Made by a program: the position numbers and the translations under genes
Notes under the pieces: generated by a model
The model's input: only the letters and a program-made list of their open reading frames with translations
Database searches by the model: none
What the model was told of the DNA's origin: nothing
Part shown: piece after piece, positions 21,369-29,993 of the stretch
Layout: each line of letters starts with the position of its first letter
Position numbering within the stretch: the stretch's first letter is position 1
Source of the DNA: a virus
IMG/VR virus record: IMGVR_UViG_3300042301_003333
Location: 1-55,966 of that record
Reading direction: 5' to 3' (one strand)
Length of the DNA stretch: 55,966 bases

Positions 21369-21451
21369 TCCACTTTCCGCCGGGAGGCACAACCATCTCG
21401 ACAGCGTGCCGCCACGCCATACGCGGGCGGTAACTACGCGGACAAGGCACC

Positions 21452-22303
21452 ATGTCGGAAACCATCAGCACGACCCCTGTACAGGTTGGCGACGCCACCG
21501 TGGCGACCGCGCAGCCCATCGCACCGGGCAACCTCGTCTCCGGCGACACCGTCGCCGCGCCGATGGGCGCTCCCGAGCAGCCGCAGGGCAAGACCATCTC
21601 GCTGCCCACGTCGGCCTTCGCAAAGCTGAAGGCTGAGGCCATCGAGAAGGGCAAGAAGGCAGCGAACACCGAGATGCAGGCGAAGGCCAAGGCTTTCGGC
21701 TTCGACTCGGTCGACGCGATGTTCCAGGCGCTCGAGACGGCGCGCACTGGCTCGACCGTCGAGACGCAGCAGGAGACGCGGCAGGCTGCGAAGCCCGCGC
21801 AGGCGCAGAAGCCCGCGCAGGCCGCCGGCAACGTCTCGGCCGAGGCGCTCCGCATCGCGAAGGAAATGGAGCGCGCGCGCAAGGAAGCCGAGAAGGCGAG
21901 CCGCGAGGCCCGTCGCTATCGGCAGGAGCTCGAGGAGTACCAGGCGACCGCAGAGATGCGGGAGCACCTGCTCCGAGCCGGCGTTCGCGAGGACGTCGAC
22001 TACGCGCTCGACCTCATGCGTCGCGACATCAACGCGAAGCTGCAGACGGACCCCGAACTCGCGTCGTACAGCACCGACGAGTTCCTCAAGTCGCTCCGCA
22101 CGAACAAGCCGTTCCTTTTCGGCGAGGCGCGCGTGGCCGCGACGACCGGCACTGGCGGCGAGGGCGTGCAGGCGCGCCCGCTCGCTCCTGGGCAGGCCGC
22201 CGCGACGACGGCGCAGGCCGACCAGTTTGACGCCCGCAAGGCGTCAGCCGAGCAGATCAAGGCGCGTCTCGCGCAGCTCGGCGTTCAGTATTCCCGCCAG
22301 TAA
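21452..22303 (+). CDS. capsid scaffolding protein
   Basis: A 283-aa protein directly before the capsid gene. A disordered Pro/Gln/Ala-rich N-terminal half, a charged coiled coil (residues about 125-175, AKEMERARKEAEKASREARR) and a C-terminal helical part with a basic/Gln end are typical of phage scaffolds. No protease-like catalytic triad is apparent. Role: internal core guiding procapsid assembly (inferred). Confidence 0.75.
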   Translation: MSETISTTPVQVGDATVATAQPIAPGNLVSGDTVAAPMGAPEQPQGKTISLPTSAFAKLKAEAIEKGKKAANTEMQAKAKAFGFDSVDAMFQALETARTGSTVETQQETRQAAKPAQAQKPAQAAGNVSAEALRIAKEMERARKEAEKASREARRYRQELEEYQATAEMREHLLRAGVREDVDYALDLMRRDINAKLQTDPELASYSTDEFLKSLRTNKPFLFGEARVAATTGTGGEGVQARPLAPGQAAATTAQADQFDARKASAEQIKARLAQLGVQYSRQ

Positions 22304-22311
22304 TAGGGCTG

Positions 22312-22369
22312 GCGGAAGCAACTCCGTCTCGGGTGGCTCGCGGAATCCCCGAGGCTCTCTCACTTCCGC
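22312..22369 (+). promoter_or_regulatory. rod-like hairpin in capsid-gene leader
   Basis: Outer stem GCGGAAG (22312-22318) / CTTCCGC (22363-22369) encloses CTCGGG (22328-22333) / CCCGAG (22348-22353). It fills the 83-nt spacer between scaffold and capsid genes. It may adjust the scaffold/capsid ratio or stabilise capsid mRNA. Confidence 0.5.
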
Positions 22370-22386
22370 ACAGACTCAGGTGACAC

Positions 22387-23808
22387 ATGGCTGACTTTTC
22401 CGTCATTGCCCAGAGCGGCCAGGTCCGCGCTCTCGTGCAGGAGGGCTTGCTCGAGCGCGCCTTCCACGACTCTCTCTTTCCCCGCATGTTGTTCCGTGGC
22501 GATGCCGAGCAGAAGGCTTGGACCGCGAACCTCGGCGATTCGATGTACTTCACGGGCGCCGGGCTGCTCGACATCAGCCTGAAGCCGCAGCAGGCGAACG
22601 TCGACCCGACCCCGTCCACCTACTCGAACGAGCAGTGGATCGGCCAGCTCAACAGCTACTCGGGCAGCATCGACACGAACATCCCGACGAGCGTCAACGC
22701 CATCGCGGACCTGTTCGTTCGCAACGCCCAGCAGCTCGGCCTCGCGGCGGCGAAGACGATCAACCGCCTCGCCCGTGACAAGATGTACAACGCGGCCCTC
22801 GACGGCCAGACCGTCGCCGACGGCGCGGCGTCCTCGGGCGCCTCGACCATCGCGGTCAAGCGGCTCAACGGCTTCACCACGGCGCGCAATCCCGGTCTGC
22901 CGAGCGGCTCGCCGGTGCGCTTCGCTCCGGTGACCAGCGGCAACCCGCTCGCCATCCTCATCAACGTCGGCGGCTCGCTCGTCGCCAACACGGTCGTGGG
23001 CTACGTCCCCGGCGTCGCCGGTGACGAGATCGGGCCGGGCTCGCTCGTGCTCGGCACGCCGCTGTCGGGCAACGTCTCCGACCGCGCCGCCATCCTCGCG
23101 GTCGACCGCTCGGTCGTCATCCGCGCCGCGACGAACGGCGGGCAGGGCATCAACTCGACGGTGGACTCAGTTGACGCCGTGTTCTCGATGACCCAGATCC
23201 GCGCGGCGGTCGCCCGCTTCCGCCAGCAGAACGTCCCCGAGTACGCCGACGGGTCGTTCCACTCGCACCTCGACCCGATCTCCGAGGCCGAGATCTACGA
23301 GAGCACCGAGTTCCAGCGCCTCAACACGAGCTTGCCGGACTATTACATGTACCGGCAGTTCGCCATCGGCCAGATGCTCGGCGTCACGTTCTTCCGCAAC
23401 ACGGAGTGCCCGGTCAAGGAGACCGTCATCGGCGCCGGCGACAGCAACGCGACCGAGGTCTTCACGCAGGATGATCCGTTCGCGGGCGAGATCTGGAACG
23501 CCTCGAACACCGAGATCCACCGCGTGCTGTTCAGCGGTCAGGGCGGCCTGAACGAGTACTACCAGGACGTCGGCCAGTACATCACCGACGCCGGCCTGAC
23601 GGGCAAGCTCGCGACGCCCGCCATCACGAACAACGGCATCGAGGTGAACAGCGACAAGATCACGCTGATCATGCGCGCGCCGCTGAACCGCCTGCAGGAC
23701 CTCGTGTCGACCTCGTGGCGCTACGTCGGCGACTTCGTCGTCCGCACCGACGCCGCCGTGGGCGACAAGAGCCGCTACAAGCGCATGCTCACCGTCGAGC
23801 ACAAGTAA
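22387..23808 (+). CDS. major capsid protein
   Basis: A 473-aa protein. Identification rests on position (after scaffold, before neck genes), size, and a soluble mixed alpha/beta sequence with an N-terminal helix, an extended arm (QANVDPTPSTYSNEQWIGQL) and C-terminal TSWRYVGDFVVRTDAAVGDK, as in HK97-fold capsids. It is flanked by structured noncoding spacers, as expected for a highly expressed gene. The subfamily is not assigned. Confidence 0.85.
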   Translation: MADFSVIAQSGQVRALVQEGLLERAFHDSLFPRMLFRGDAEQKAWTANLGDSMYFTGAGLLDISLKPQQANVDPTPSTYSNEQWIGQLNSYSGSIDTNIPTSVNAIADLFVRNAQQLGLAAAKTINRLARDKMYNAALDGQTVADGAASSGASTIAVKRLNGFTTARNPGLPSGSPVRFAPVTSGNPLAILINVGGSLVANTVVGYVPGVAGDEIGPGSLVLGTPLSGNVSDRAAILAVDRSVVIRAATNGGQGINSTVDSVDAVFSMTQIRAAVARFRQQNVPEYADGSFHSHLDPISEAEIYESTEFQRLNTSLPDYYMYRQFAIGQMLGVTFFRNTECPVKETVIGAGDSNATEVFTQDDPFAGEIWNASNTEIHRVLFSGQGGLNEYYQDVGQYITDAGLTGKLATPAITNNGIEVNSDKITLIMRAPLNRLQDLVSTSWRYVGDFVVRTDAAVGDKSRYKRMLTVEHK

Positions 23809-23826
23809 GACACGCTGCCTTCTCTC

Positions 23827-24238
23827 GGGCCTCCGTCGCGATGTAGTCGACGGACGGAGGCCCACCAAGGTCGCGACTCGGCAGCTCCAAGCGGAGCGCC
23901 ACACGACAGCGGCAGCAGTCGTGAGTCGCAACCGAGGCGATGTCCACCAGGCGTGGACTAGCAAACGCCTCGCATTGTGACCCTCGGAGAGGGTCACCTA
24001 CCGGCGGGGCTTCGGTCCGCGCCGGCACACGGGGGCAAACCCTGCGGCTTTTGCCGCATGGAACCGCCCCTGATAACTTGGACACGACGGCTTCGGCCGT
24101 CGGGCGTCGAGGGTTCCGAGCTTTGCTCGGACCTCACATGACGTGCGGCGCAGAAGCGTCGTCGGGAGCATCCGGGACAACCTCGGTCAATGGTTGGTTC
24201 GCTCCCGCGACACACACTCTGCGCCGCGTCTTTTTTTT
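23827..24238 (+). ncRNA. candidate structured noncoding RNA after the capsid gene
   Basis: The 441-nt gap after the capsid gene has no credible ORF and many perfect helices: 23827-37/23853-63 (11 bp); a three-way junction closed by 23873-79/23923-29 holding 23884-88/23893-97 and 23902-07/23918-23; 23933-39/23966-72 around 23942-47/23953-58; 23977-85/23989-97 (9 bp, 3-nt loop); 24001-06/24020-25; 24043-48/24053-58; 24085-91/24096-102 with a TTCG loop; 24115-21/24125-31; and a long rod, 24145-54/24218-27, with inner helices 24164-69/24201-06 and 24178-82/24192-96. GTC and a T8 tract (24231-24238) follow. It may be a 3'-UTR structure, an independent RNA or a packaged RNA; none can be proven here. 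The first hairpin may simply end the capsid mRNA. Confidence 0.6.
24145..24238 (+). terminator. rod hairpin followed by T8
   Basis: Stem GCGGCGCAGA (24145-24154) / TCTGCGCCGC (24218-24227), with internal helices, then GTC and eight T. This is the best U-tract terminator in the window. It sits only 11 nt before the next ATG, so that gene would need read-through or another promoter. Confidence 0.6.
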
Positions 24239-24249
24239 GAGGATTTCAC

Positions 24250-24531
24250 ATGGGTCGTCCGAGGAAGTACCCGCTCGCCGCGCCGGCAGACGCCGCCCAG
24301 GTCGAGTTCGTCGTCGAGCCGCCGCAGGCCGTCGAGGCCGCGCCGGTCGTCGAGCCGGTCGTCGTCGAGAAGCCGCGCGCGGGCCTCTACCGCGTGACGC
24401 GCGGCGTGTTCTTCAACCAGCACGGCGCGTCGCAGTGGCTTGCGGTAGGGACTCTCATTGACGAGTCCGTCGTGGGCGCGGCCCATATCGCGGAGCTCAA
24501 GAGGCATCGGATTCCGCTCGAGGAGGTGTAG
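24250..24531 (+). CDS. neck-region hypothetical protein
   Basis: A 93-aa protein with a disordered Pro/Val/Glu-rich first half (VEPPQAVEAAPVVEPVVVEK) and a folded C-terminal part (LYRVTRGVFFNQHGASQWLA). It starts just after the T8 terminator, with GAGGA before the ATG. By position it could be a small head-tail joining protein. Confidence 0.6.
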   Translation: MGRPRKYPLAAPADAAQVEFVVEPPQAVEAAPVVEPVVVEKPRAGLYRVTRGVFFNQHGASQWLAVGTLIDESVVGAAHIAELKRHRIPLEEV

Positions 24532-24533
24532 CC

Positions 24534-24965
24534 GTGCCGTCCCTGCTCACCGACACCGAGAAGGCGCAGATCCGACAGATCCTCGGCTACCCGAACGTCT
24601 CTCGCCTCACGGCGCTGATGGAGCTCTCGCCTGCGCCGCGTCAGCTTTCGTTCCTGCTTGAGCCGGCGATGGACGCGCTGCTTCCGCAGGCGGTCGCCAT
24701 CGTGCGGCAACTCATCTGTCAGTGCGAGGCCATCGAGTGCCAGCTCGGGCAGAGCGCGGACCGCATGCAGGCCGCCTCGGTGGGCAACCTCAAGATGCGC
24801 GCCGACGAGCAGGACGCGCTCGAGAAGCTCTACGTCCGCTTCGGTCGCCGTCTCGCCGACGTCCTCGGCGTGCCGCCGTACCCGCTGTCTGTGCGCTACC
24901 AGACCGACCAGACCGTCAACCTCGGGCCGTACGCGGGCAACCTCCGCATGCGGATGATGAACTAG
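24534..24965 (+). CDS. head-tail connector protein (adaptor-like)
   Basis: A 143-aa helical protein with a GTG start 2 nt after the previous stop; GAGGAGG gives a strong ribosome site. Length and helical content (PSLLTDTEKAQIRQILGYPN, then LEKLYVRFGRRLADVLGVPP) fit adaptor proteins that bind under the portal. The name rests on gene order. Confidence 0.6.
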   Translation: MPSLLTDTEKAQIRQILGYPNVSRLTALMELSPAPRQLSFLLEPAMDALLPQAVAIVRQLICQCEAIECQLGQSADRMQAASVGNLKMRADEQDALEKLYVRFGRRLADVLGVPPYPLSVRYQTDQTVNLGPYAGNLRMRMMN

Positions 24966-24969
24966 CGCC

Positions 24970-25509
24970 ATGTCGTCCTGCGCCTCAAAGCCGAACCCCT
25001 ACGCGCCGCTGACCTTCGCGGAGATCGAGAAGTCGTTTGCGCGGAAGATGATCCCGCTCGCCGACTCGGCGCGGGCGCTCGGCGTGCGGATGGGCATCAA
25101 GACCTACGAGGTCCGCATCGTTCGCACCGCCTGGACGGGCGCGTTCCGTGGCGAGGGCATGGAGTACGTCGTCGAGGAGTACCAGTTGACGCCGACGCCT
25201 ATGCTCTCGGGCCTCGACGGCATCACTCAGGCGACGGAGAGCGTCGGACAGGTCGAGCAGGGCAACGTCACGCTCTCCGAGATCAGCGGCCGCTACACCG
25301 AAGACTTTTTGCGCGGCTTCGGGCAGGACGGCACCGCTCCGGGACCGAACGAGCAGGTCTATTACGAGGTCCGCTACCCGACCGCCGACGGCGACGGCAT
25401 CCGGCGTCGCTTCTATCTGAGGGCGGGGCCGGCCTACTACGCCGACACGGCCGAGTGGAAGCTCTCGCTCGAGCGGCAGATCGAAGACCGCCCGCCGGAG
25501 CGGTACTGA
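24970..25509 (+). CDS. head-tail joining / head-closure-like protein
   Basis: A 179-aa beta-rich protein (VRIVRTAWTGAFRGEGMEYV, then VYYEVRYPTADGDGIRRRFY). It lies between the adaptor-like and HK97 gp10-like genes, as stopper proteins do in PBSX/SPP1-type clusters. The start follows 4 nt after the preceding stop. Confidence 0.55.
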   Translation: MSSCASKPNPYAPLTFAEIEKSFARKMIPLADSARALGVRMGIKTYEVRIVRTAWTGAFRGEGMEYVVEEYQLTPTPMLSGLDGITQATESVGQVEQGNVTLSEISGRYTEDFLRGFGQDGTAPGPNEQVYYEVRYPTADGDGIRRRFYLRAGPAYYADTAEWKLSLERQIEDRPPERY

Positions 25510-26081
25510 TGGCGGAGACCGTTCGCATCCCCGTCGGTGACCTGCCGCGCTACATGCAGGCGCTCGGGTCGTCCTTTGGACCGGCGATTCTGCGCGGCCT
25601 GACGGGCGCTGCCGTGCGGTCGGTCGCGACCCTGTCGAACGAGACGAACCGCAAGCGCATCCGCGACACCGGCCGATACCTCAACGGCTGGGGGCACTCG
25701 CCCGCCATGCACCTCGGTCCGGTCGCCGCATCCATTCGCGTCTACAATGACGCGCCCTACTCGGGCATCATCGAGCTCGGCCGCCGCGCCGGTCGCAAGA
25801 TGCCGTGGGTCCGAAACACGCCGCTCGAGTCGCAGCCCATCTACCTTTGGTGCATCCGCCAGCTCGGCATGACCGCCGACGAGGCCGCAAAGGCCGCGCG
25901 CCCCATCGCCTGGTCCATCAAGCGCAAGGGCATCAAGGGCAAGTACGTCGTGCGCGACGTGCTGCGGCAACTCAGCAACGAGGGCGCGGAGGAGGTCATC
26001 AAGTCACTCGACCGTGCCGTGCGCGACGCATCGCGCCGCGTCGGAGCCGGTGCGCCTCGCCTGCCCGGCGGGAGTCCCTGA
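25509..26081 (+). CDS. neck/tail-completion protein (HK97 gp10-like)
   Basis: A 190-aa protein. Central NDAPYSGIIELGRRAGRKMP (about residues 78-97) recalls the YAxxxExGxR core of HK97 gp10/XkdI-type proteins, which cap or connect the tail. The C-terminus is basic. TGATG overlaps at both ends (25507-25511 and 26079-26083). Confidence 0.65.
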   Translation: MAETVRIPVGDLPRYMQALGSSFGPAILRGLTGAAVRSVATLSNETNRKRIRDTGRYLNGWGHSPAMHLGPVAASIRVYNDAPYSGIIELGRRAGRKMPWVRNTPLESQPIYLWCIRQLGMTADEAAKAARPIAWSIKRKGIKGKYVVRDVLRQLSNEGAEEVIKSLDRAVRDASRRVGAGAPRLPGGSP

Positions 26082-26794
26082 TGTCCTCCTGTCCTCCGAA
26101 CCAAGCTCCGCTTTCACCGGTCATGAACGCGCCGGGACCGCTGTTCTACGGCGGCACCGACGTCAGACCGGTCTTGCGGAACAACACGCCGCCCGTCATC
26201 ACGAACCGGCACGAGACAGACGCCCGCACGGCGCTGACGCTCGGCCTCGCCATGTACCTGCGCGGCCTCGAGTTCGACGGCGGCGCGGGGCGCATCCTCG
26301 CATTCGGCAACCGCGTCTTCGAGTCGTACGCCGACCCCGAGGTGCAGGCCGCCTTTCCGTCGGCGCTCGTCTCGAGCGACACGCCGGGTACCTACGACTC
26401 CTCGAGGCTGACGCCAGGCGAGCCGGTCGACCGCGTGCAGTCCAACGAGGGGAACGCGCTCGTCTCGACGAGCGAGTTCGTCATGGACATGGTCATCGAC
26501 ATCTGGGCGACCGAGAGCCGCTCCCGCATGGCGCTCGTCGCCGGCATGGAGCAGGCGCTCAGCCCTACGGACTGGATGTACGGGCTGCGGCTCGACCTCC
26601 CGTTCTACTTTGGCGCTCGGGCGGGCTACGAGTTGACGAGCGTGCAGTACATCGACAGCGAGGAGTCGGCCACCCGCCGCTACCGGCGCGCGTCGATGGT
26701 CGTCTCGGGGCGCGTCCCCGTCTACCGATTCGCCGCGAAGCCGCTGGCTCGGCCTCGGCTCGCGCTCGACGTCACAACCGCCGCGTCGGAATAG
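26081..26794 (+). CDS. tail terminator/neck protein (putative)
   Basis: A 237-aa protein immediately before the sheath gene, in the XkdJ/terminator position. A helical N-terminal part follows a Pro-rich start; the C-terminal half is strand-rich (PFYFGARAGYELTSVQYIDS, then RRYRRASMVVSGRVPVYRF). No sequence family recognised; the name is positional. Confidence 0.55.
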   Translation: MSSCPPNQAPLSPVMNAPGPLFYGGTDVRPVLRNNTPPVITNRHETDARTALTLGLAMYLRGLEFDGGAGRILAFGNRVFESYADPEVQAAFPSALVSSDTPGTYDSSRLTPGEPVDRVQSNEGNALVSTSEFVMDMVIDIWATESRSRMALVAGMEQALSPTDWMYGLRLDLPFYFGARAGYELTSVQYIDSEESATRRYRRASMVVSGRVPVYRFAAKPLARPRLALDVTTAASE

Positions 26795-26818
26795 GAACGG
26801 CGCGGAAGGAGTATTCCC

Positions 26819-28819
26819 ATGGGCGCAGGCTTCATTCAGCGGTTCGGGTCGTTCCCGTCCGTTCAGCAGATTCAGACCATCGAAGGCGTCGTGATCATCG
26901 ACGGCGTCGGGCCGGCGCAGATTCAGGGCACCGGGACCGGCGTGGTCGGCATCGTCGGCGAGTTTGCTGACGTGTCGTACGCGGTGCAGGTCGAGGGCGG
27001 CAACGTCACCTCGGCGCCGCAGCCCGTCTTCGTGACCAGCGACGCCGACCTCGTCTCGAAGGTCGGTCCGTTCGACCCGACGCTCGGCCAGTTCGGCGGC
27101 GCGTGCGGCAACGGCCTCGCTGACATTCGCGGCAAGCGGTTCGCCGGGCTCGTCGTGGCGCCCATCAACCTCGCCTCGTCGAAGGCCGTCCGCCTCGTGC
27201 GCGACCTGCCGACGAACGCCTCGGCGTCGAACCCCTCGCCGGTCGTCCCGATGGTCGGCGCGACCGTCGTCGCCGGTACGCTGTTCCAGGACAACGCGGC
27301 CGAGAAGCAGACGAAGTCCGCCGGCGCGGTCGTCTTCTCGTCGGTCGGGGCGTACGCCTCCGGCGTCGACGGCGTGTCCGTCGCCGGCGGCGCCTCGGGC
27401 GGCCAGCTCTTCAATAGCGCGGGCGGCGCGTTCGTGACGAACGGCGTGTCGGTCGGCGACGCCATCGTCATCGGCGTTCTCGGGACCGACGACGACGCCG
27501 GCACCTATCGCGTGCGGCAGGTCGTCTCGGAGACGCAGCTCGTCGTCGGGCAGCTCGACGGGACCAACTTTTCGTGGGCCGGTGACACGGCGCTCCCGTG
27601 GCGTATCCACGTCGCGGCGACGGCCGACTCGGGCGCGGGCCTGTTCTCGGCGGTAACGCAGTTCACCGTGCCTGCGCGTCCCATCATGGAGAGCGTGGCG
27701 AACGACGTCGTCCTGACGCCGGCCGTGCCCGCCGCTGCGGCGACGGCGACCTCGTGGCAGCCGCTCTCCGGCCTCAAGCTCTGCACGCAGCCCGGCTCGG
27801 GCAACGGTCTGGCCTACACGGCCGCCGTGCAGGCGCCCAACGCGGCGAACAGCACCGAGATCCTCGCGAAATACGGCGAGGTTCTCTCCGCGCTCGAGAG
27901 CGACAGCGACCCGGCGAACACCATCAACATCGTGATGTGCTCGCGCGCCGCGCGGCTCAACGCCTACAACCTGCGGCAGCTCGCCGTGAACCGATCGCAG
28001 GCCGGCCTCGGCATGGTTGCGGTCGTGGCGCCGGGTCTCGCCTGCCAGACGCTTGGCGAGGCCACCTCCTCGAGCTCGGGCGCGACGACGGACCAGGTCT
28101 TCGGTGTGGCGGCCATCGACGCCGCCGGCCGCTCGGACCGCGTCATCTACACCTGGACCGGCGTGCGTCAGTACAACGCCGACGCGGTCGGTATCAGCAT
28201 CGCCACCGCTACGGGCGGTTCGACGACCGACGGCGTGCTCGACCTGACCGCCGCCGGCCACCTGTGCTCGGTGCTCTCGCTCATCCAGCCGGAGCGCAAC
28301 CCCGGCGAGCTGACCGACGTCACTCAGTCGGCGCTCTCGACGGTGCTCGGGCAGCAGCGCGGCGCGCCGGTCCTGACGCGGGCCGACTACGAGGTCATGA
28401 AGTCCTTCGGCATCTGCGGCATCCGTATCGACCGCTCGAGCGGGCCGGTCTTCCAATCGGGCATCACGACGAGCCTGACCTCGGGCCGCACGCGCATCAG
28501 CCGCCGCCGGATGGCCGACTTCATCCAGGACAGCCTCGCGCGTCAGTACAACCTGTACGTCAAGCAGCTCATGAGCGAGAACATCAAGACCGCGCTCATC
28601 ACCGAGACGGACGGGTTCCTCGCGGGCCTGCTGGCGCGGGCGACGCCGAACCTGCAGCGCATCGCGGGCTACACGGTCGACTCGACCGGCGGCAACACGC
28701 CGGAGCTCGAGGCGCAGGGCATCTACGTCATCGGCGTCGCGGTTCGTCTGCTCTCGGAAATGGACAACATCGTCCTGTCCAGCCAGATCGGCGAGAACGT
28801 GGTTGTCACGGTGGTCTAG
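26819..28819 (+). CDS. contractile tail sheath protein
   Basis: A 666-aa protein that defines this phage as a myovirus. The N-terminal part (VGIVGEFADV) and C-terminal domain (TLxAR-like ISRRRMADFIQDSLARQY, then LVR-type end strands) match the sheath family, with variable beta insertions in the middle (residues 170-330). The final residues (SSQIGENVVVTVV) would form the strand donated to the neighbouring subunit. GGAAGGAG precedes the ATG. Confidence 0.88.
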   Translation: MGAGFIQRFGSFPSVQQIQTIEGVVIIDGVGPAQIQGTGTGVVGIVGEFADVSYAVQVEGGNVTSAPQPVFVTSDADLVSKVGPFDPTLGQFGGACGNGLADIRGKRFAGLVVAPINLASSKAVRLVRDLPTNASASNPSPVVPMVGATVVAGTLFQDNAAEKQTKSAGAVVFSSVGAYASGVDGVSVAGGASGGQLFNSAGGAFVTNGVSVGDAIVIGVLGTDDDAGTYRVRQVVSETQLVVGQLDGTNFSWAGDTALPWRIHVAATADSGAGLFSAVTQFTVPARPIMESVANDVVLTPAVPAAAATATSWQPLSGLKLCTQPGSGNGLAYTAAVQAPNAANSTEILAKYGEVLSALESDSDPANTINIVMCSRAARLNAYNLRQLAVNRSQAGLGMVAVVAPGLACQTLGEATSSSSGATTDQVFGVAAIDAAGRSDRVIYTWTGVRQYNADAVGISIATATGGSTTDGVLDLTAAGHLCSVLSLIQPERNPGELTDVTQSALSTVLGQQRGAPVLTRADYEVMKSFGICGIRIDRSSGPVFQSGITTSLTSGRTRISRRRMADFIQDSLARQYNLYVKQLMSENIKTALITETDGFLAGLLARATPNLQRIAGYTVDSTGGNTPELEAQGIYVIGVAVRLLSEMDNIVLSSQIGENVVVTVV

Positions 28820-28865
28820 GTGCTAGAGACTGAGTGACGCCGCGCCACCCGCCGAGGGTGGAATA

Positions 28866-28910
28866 GGGCGCACGGTGACCCGACGAGGGGCCGTGCGCCC
28901 TTCGTCTTTT
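28866..28910 (+). terminator. Rho-independent terminator after sheath gene
   Basis: Perfect 10-bp stem GGGCGCACGG (28866-28875) / CCGTGCGCCC (28891-28900), followed by TTCGTCTTTT. It separates the sheath and tube genes. Partial termination would set different levels of the two proteins. Confidence 0.75.
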
Positions 28911-28921
28911 CGGAGGTTCCC

Positions 28922-29353
28922 ATGCCCAGCTATCGCGTTCGTGGACAGGAAGTGTCGGTGCAGGTCGTCCAGAACGGCAAGATCGTTGCCGAGCTCACGG
29001 ACGTGAAGTCCTTCGACGTCGAGTTCCAGATGGACGTCATGAAGGAGGGCTACCTCGGCGAGTTCACCGACCGCCGCGACGACATGTTCAAGGGCATCTC
29101 GGGCAAGATCGAGTTCCACATCGAGAACAACGCGCCCTTCGACTTCATCAACGCCATCGTGCAGCGGTCGCAGTCGCGCGTGAAGGGCACGCAGTTCAAC
29201 GTGCAGTCGACCATCAACCTCCCGAACGGGCAGGTCAAGCGGCTGCTCGTGAACGACATTTTCTTCTCGAACGTCCCGGTGAACGTCTCGGGCCGCTCGG
29301 ACTACGTCACCTATTCGCTGCCCTACGAGGCGGCGGAAGGCAAGTTCCTGTAA
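28922..29353 (+). CDS. tail tube protein (XkdM-like)
   Basis: A 143-aa protein directly after the sheath gene. The size and beta-rich pattern (YRVRGQEVSVQVVQNGKIVA, then GYLGEFTDRRDDMFKGISG) are typical of XkdM-family tubes: a tube-type beta barrel, a central helix, a C-terminal hairpin. GGAGG precedes the ATG. Role: the inner conduit for DNA. Confidence 0.85.
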   Translation: MPSYRVRGQEVSVQVVQNGKIVAELTDVKSFDVEFQMDVMKEGYLGEFTDRRDDMFKGISGKIEFHIENNAPFDFINAIVQRSQSRVKGTQFNVQSTINLPNGQVKRLLVNDIFFSNVPVNVSGRSDYVTYSLPYEAAEGKFL

Positions 29354-29409
29354 GACCGACCGAGGAAGCGCAAGACCAGGGGTAACCACTAGCCGTCAGG
29401 GAGACGCGC

Positions 29410-29772
29410 ATGATTCCGGGAACCGACAACTCACGACCCGTCTACACCTACCAGATCCCCGCCAAGCTCGCGGCCGAGGCCGAGGTCTCGAGCGTGACGC
29501 TCGTGCACCTCACGGCGGCCGAGGAGCTGCAGGCGGCGAAGCGCGCGGGCGGCACCGACGCGATGCGGCTGGCTCAGGAGCTCGCGAAGGCGTGCCTGCA
29601 CGGCCTCAACGGCAAGACGCTGTCGCCGGTGAACAACGAGAAGGAGGCGGCGTGGCACAAGCTGCATCCGAAGATCCGCTCGCTGGTGCTGTCGGCGTAC
29701 GCGAAGTTGCACTCCCCGGACAACGAGGACGTCGACTCTTTTCTCGCCAGCGAGGTCATCGAAGCGGCCTGA
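29410..29772 (+). CDS. tail assembly chaperone, short form (XkdN/G-like)
   Basis: A 120-aa protein between tube and tape-measure genes, where the frameshifted chaperone pair lies. Its C-terminal half is helical. The -1 frame is open from 29592 to 29993 and continues as a conserved-looking helical domain, so a longer product made by frameshifting is likely. Confidence 0.8.
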   Translation: MIPGTDNSRPVYTYQIPAKLAAEAEVSSVTLVHLTAAEELQAAKRAGGTDAMRLAQELAKACLHGLNGKTLSPVNNEKEAAWHKLHPKIRSLVLSAYAKLHSPDNEDVDSFLASEVIEAA

Positions 29773-29993
29773 GCCTCGCGGAGCTCGCCGTCGCACTTGA
29801 CGCGGTGAGCGTGGCCGAGCGCGTCGCGGCCGTCTGGCGGCTGCTCGCCTTCGTCGGACGATACGGGCATCAGTCGGTCGACGCGCTCCTGCGGATGACC
29901 ATCGCCGACCTCGCGGCGTTCTCGCTGGCCCTACAGGAGCTCATGAACAAAGAGGGCGATCCTCTTCGTGAGCGCATCGCGGCGGGTGGCTGA
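29740..29993 (+). CDS. frameshift extension of tail assembly chaperone (T-like)
   Basis: The -1-frame segment (from about SLAELAVALDAVSVAERVAA to LRERIAAGG) has protein-like composition but no ribosome-binding site of its own. A slip at TCT-TTT-CTC (T4 at 29739-29742) would join it to the upstream gene, giving a product of about 194 aa. The end overlaps the tape-measure ATG as TGATG. The exact slip site is uncertain; independent initiation at an internal GTG is the alternative. Confidence 0.6.

Noticed and set aside
23809-24249. Small ORFs of 60-170 aa on either strand of the gap
   Set aside because: They lack good ribosome sites and protein-like composition, and run through many perfect hairpins.
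26114-28456. 780-aa open frame on the minus strand
   Set aside because: It lies antisense to the sheath gene and upstream neighbours, is dominated by Arg/Asp/Gly/Val, and has no domain. Long antisense frames are common in GC-rich DNA.
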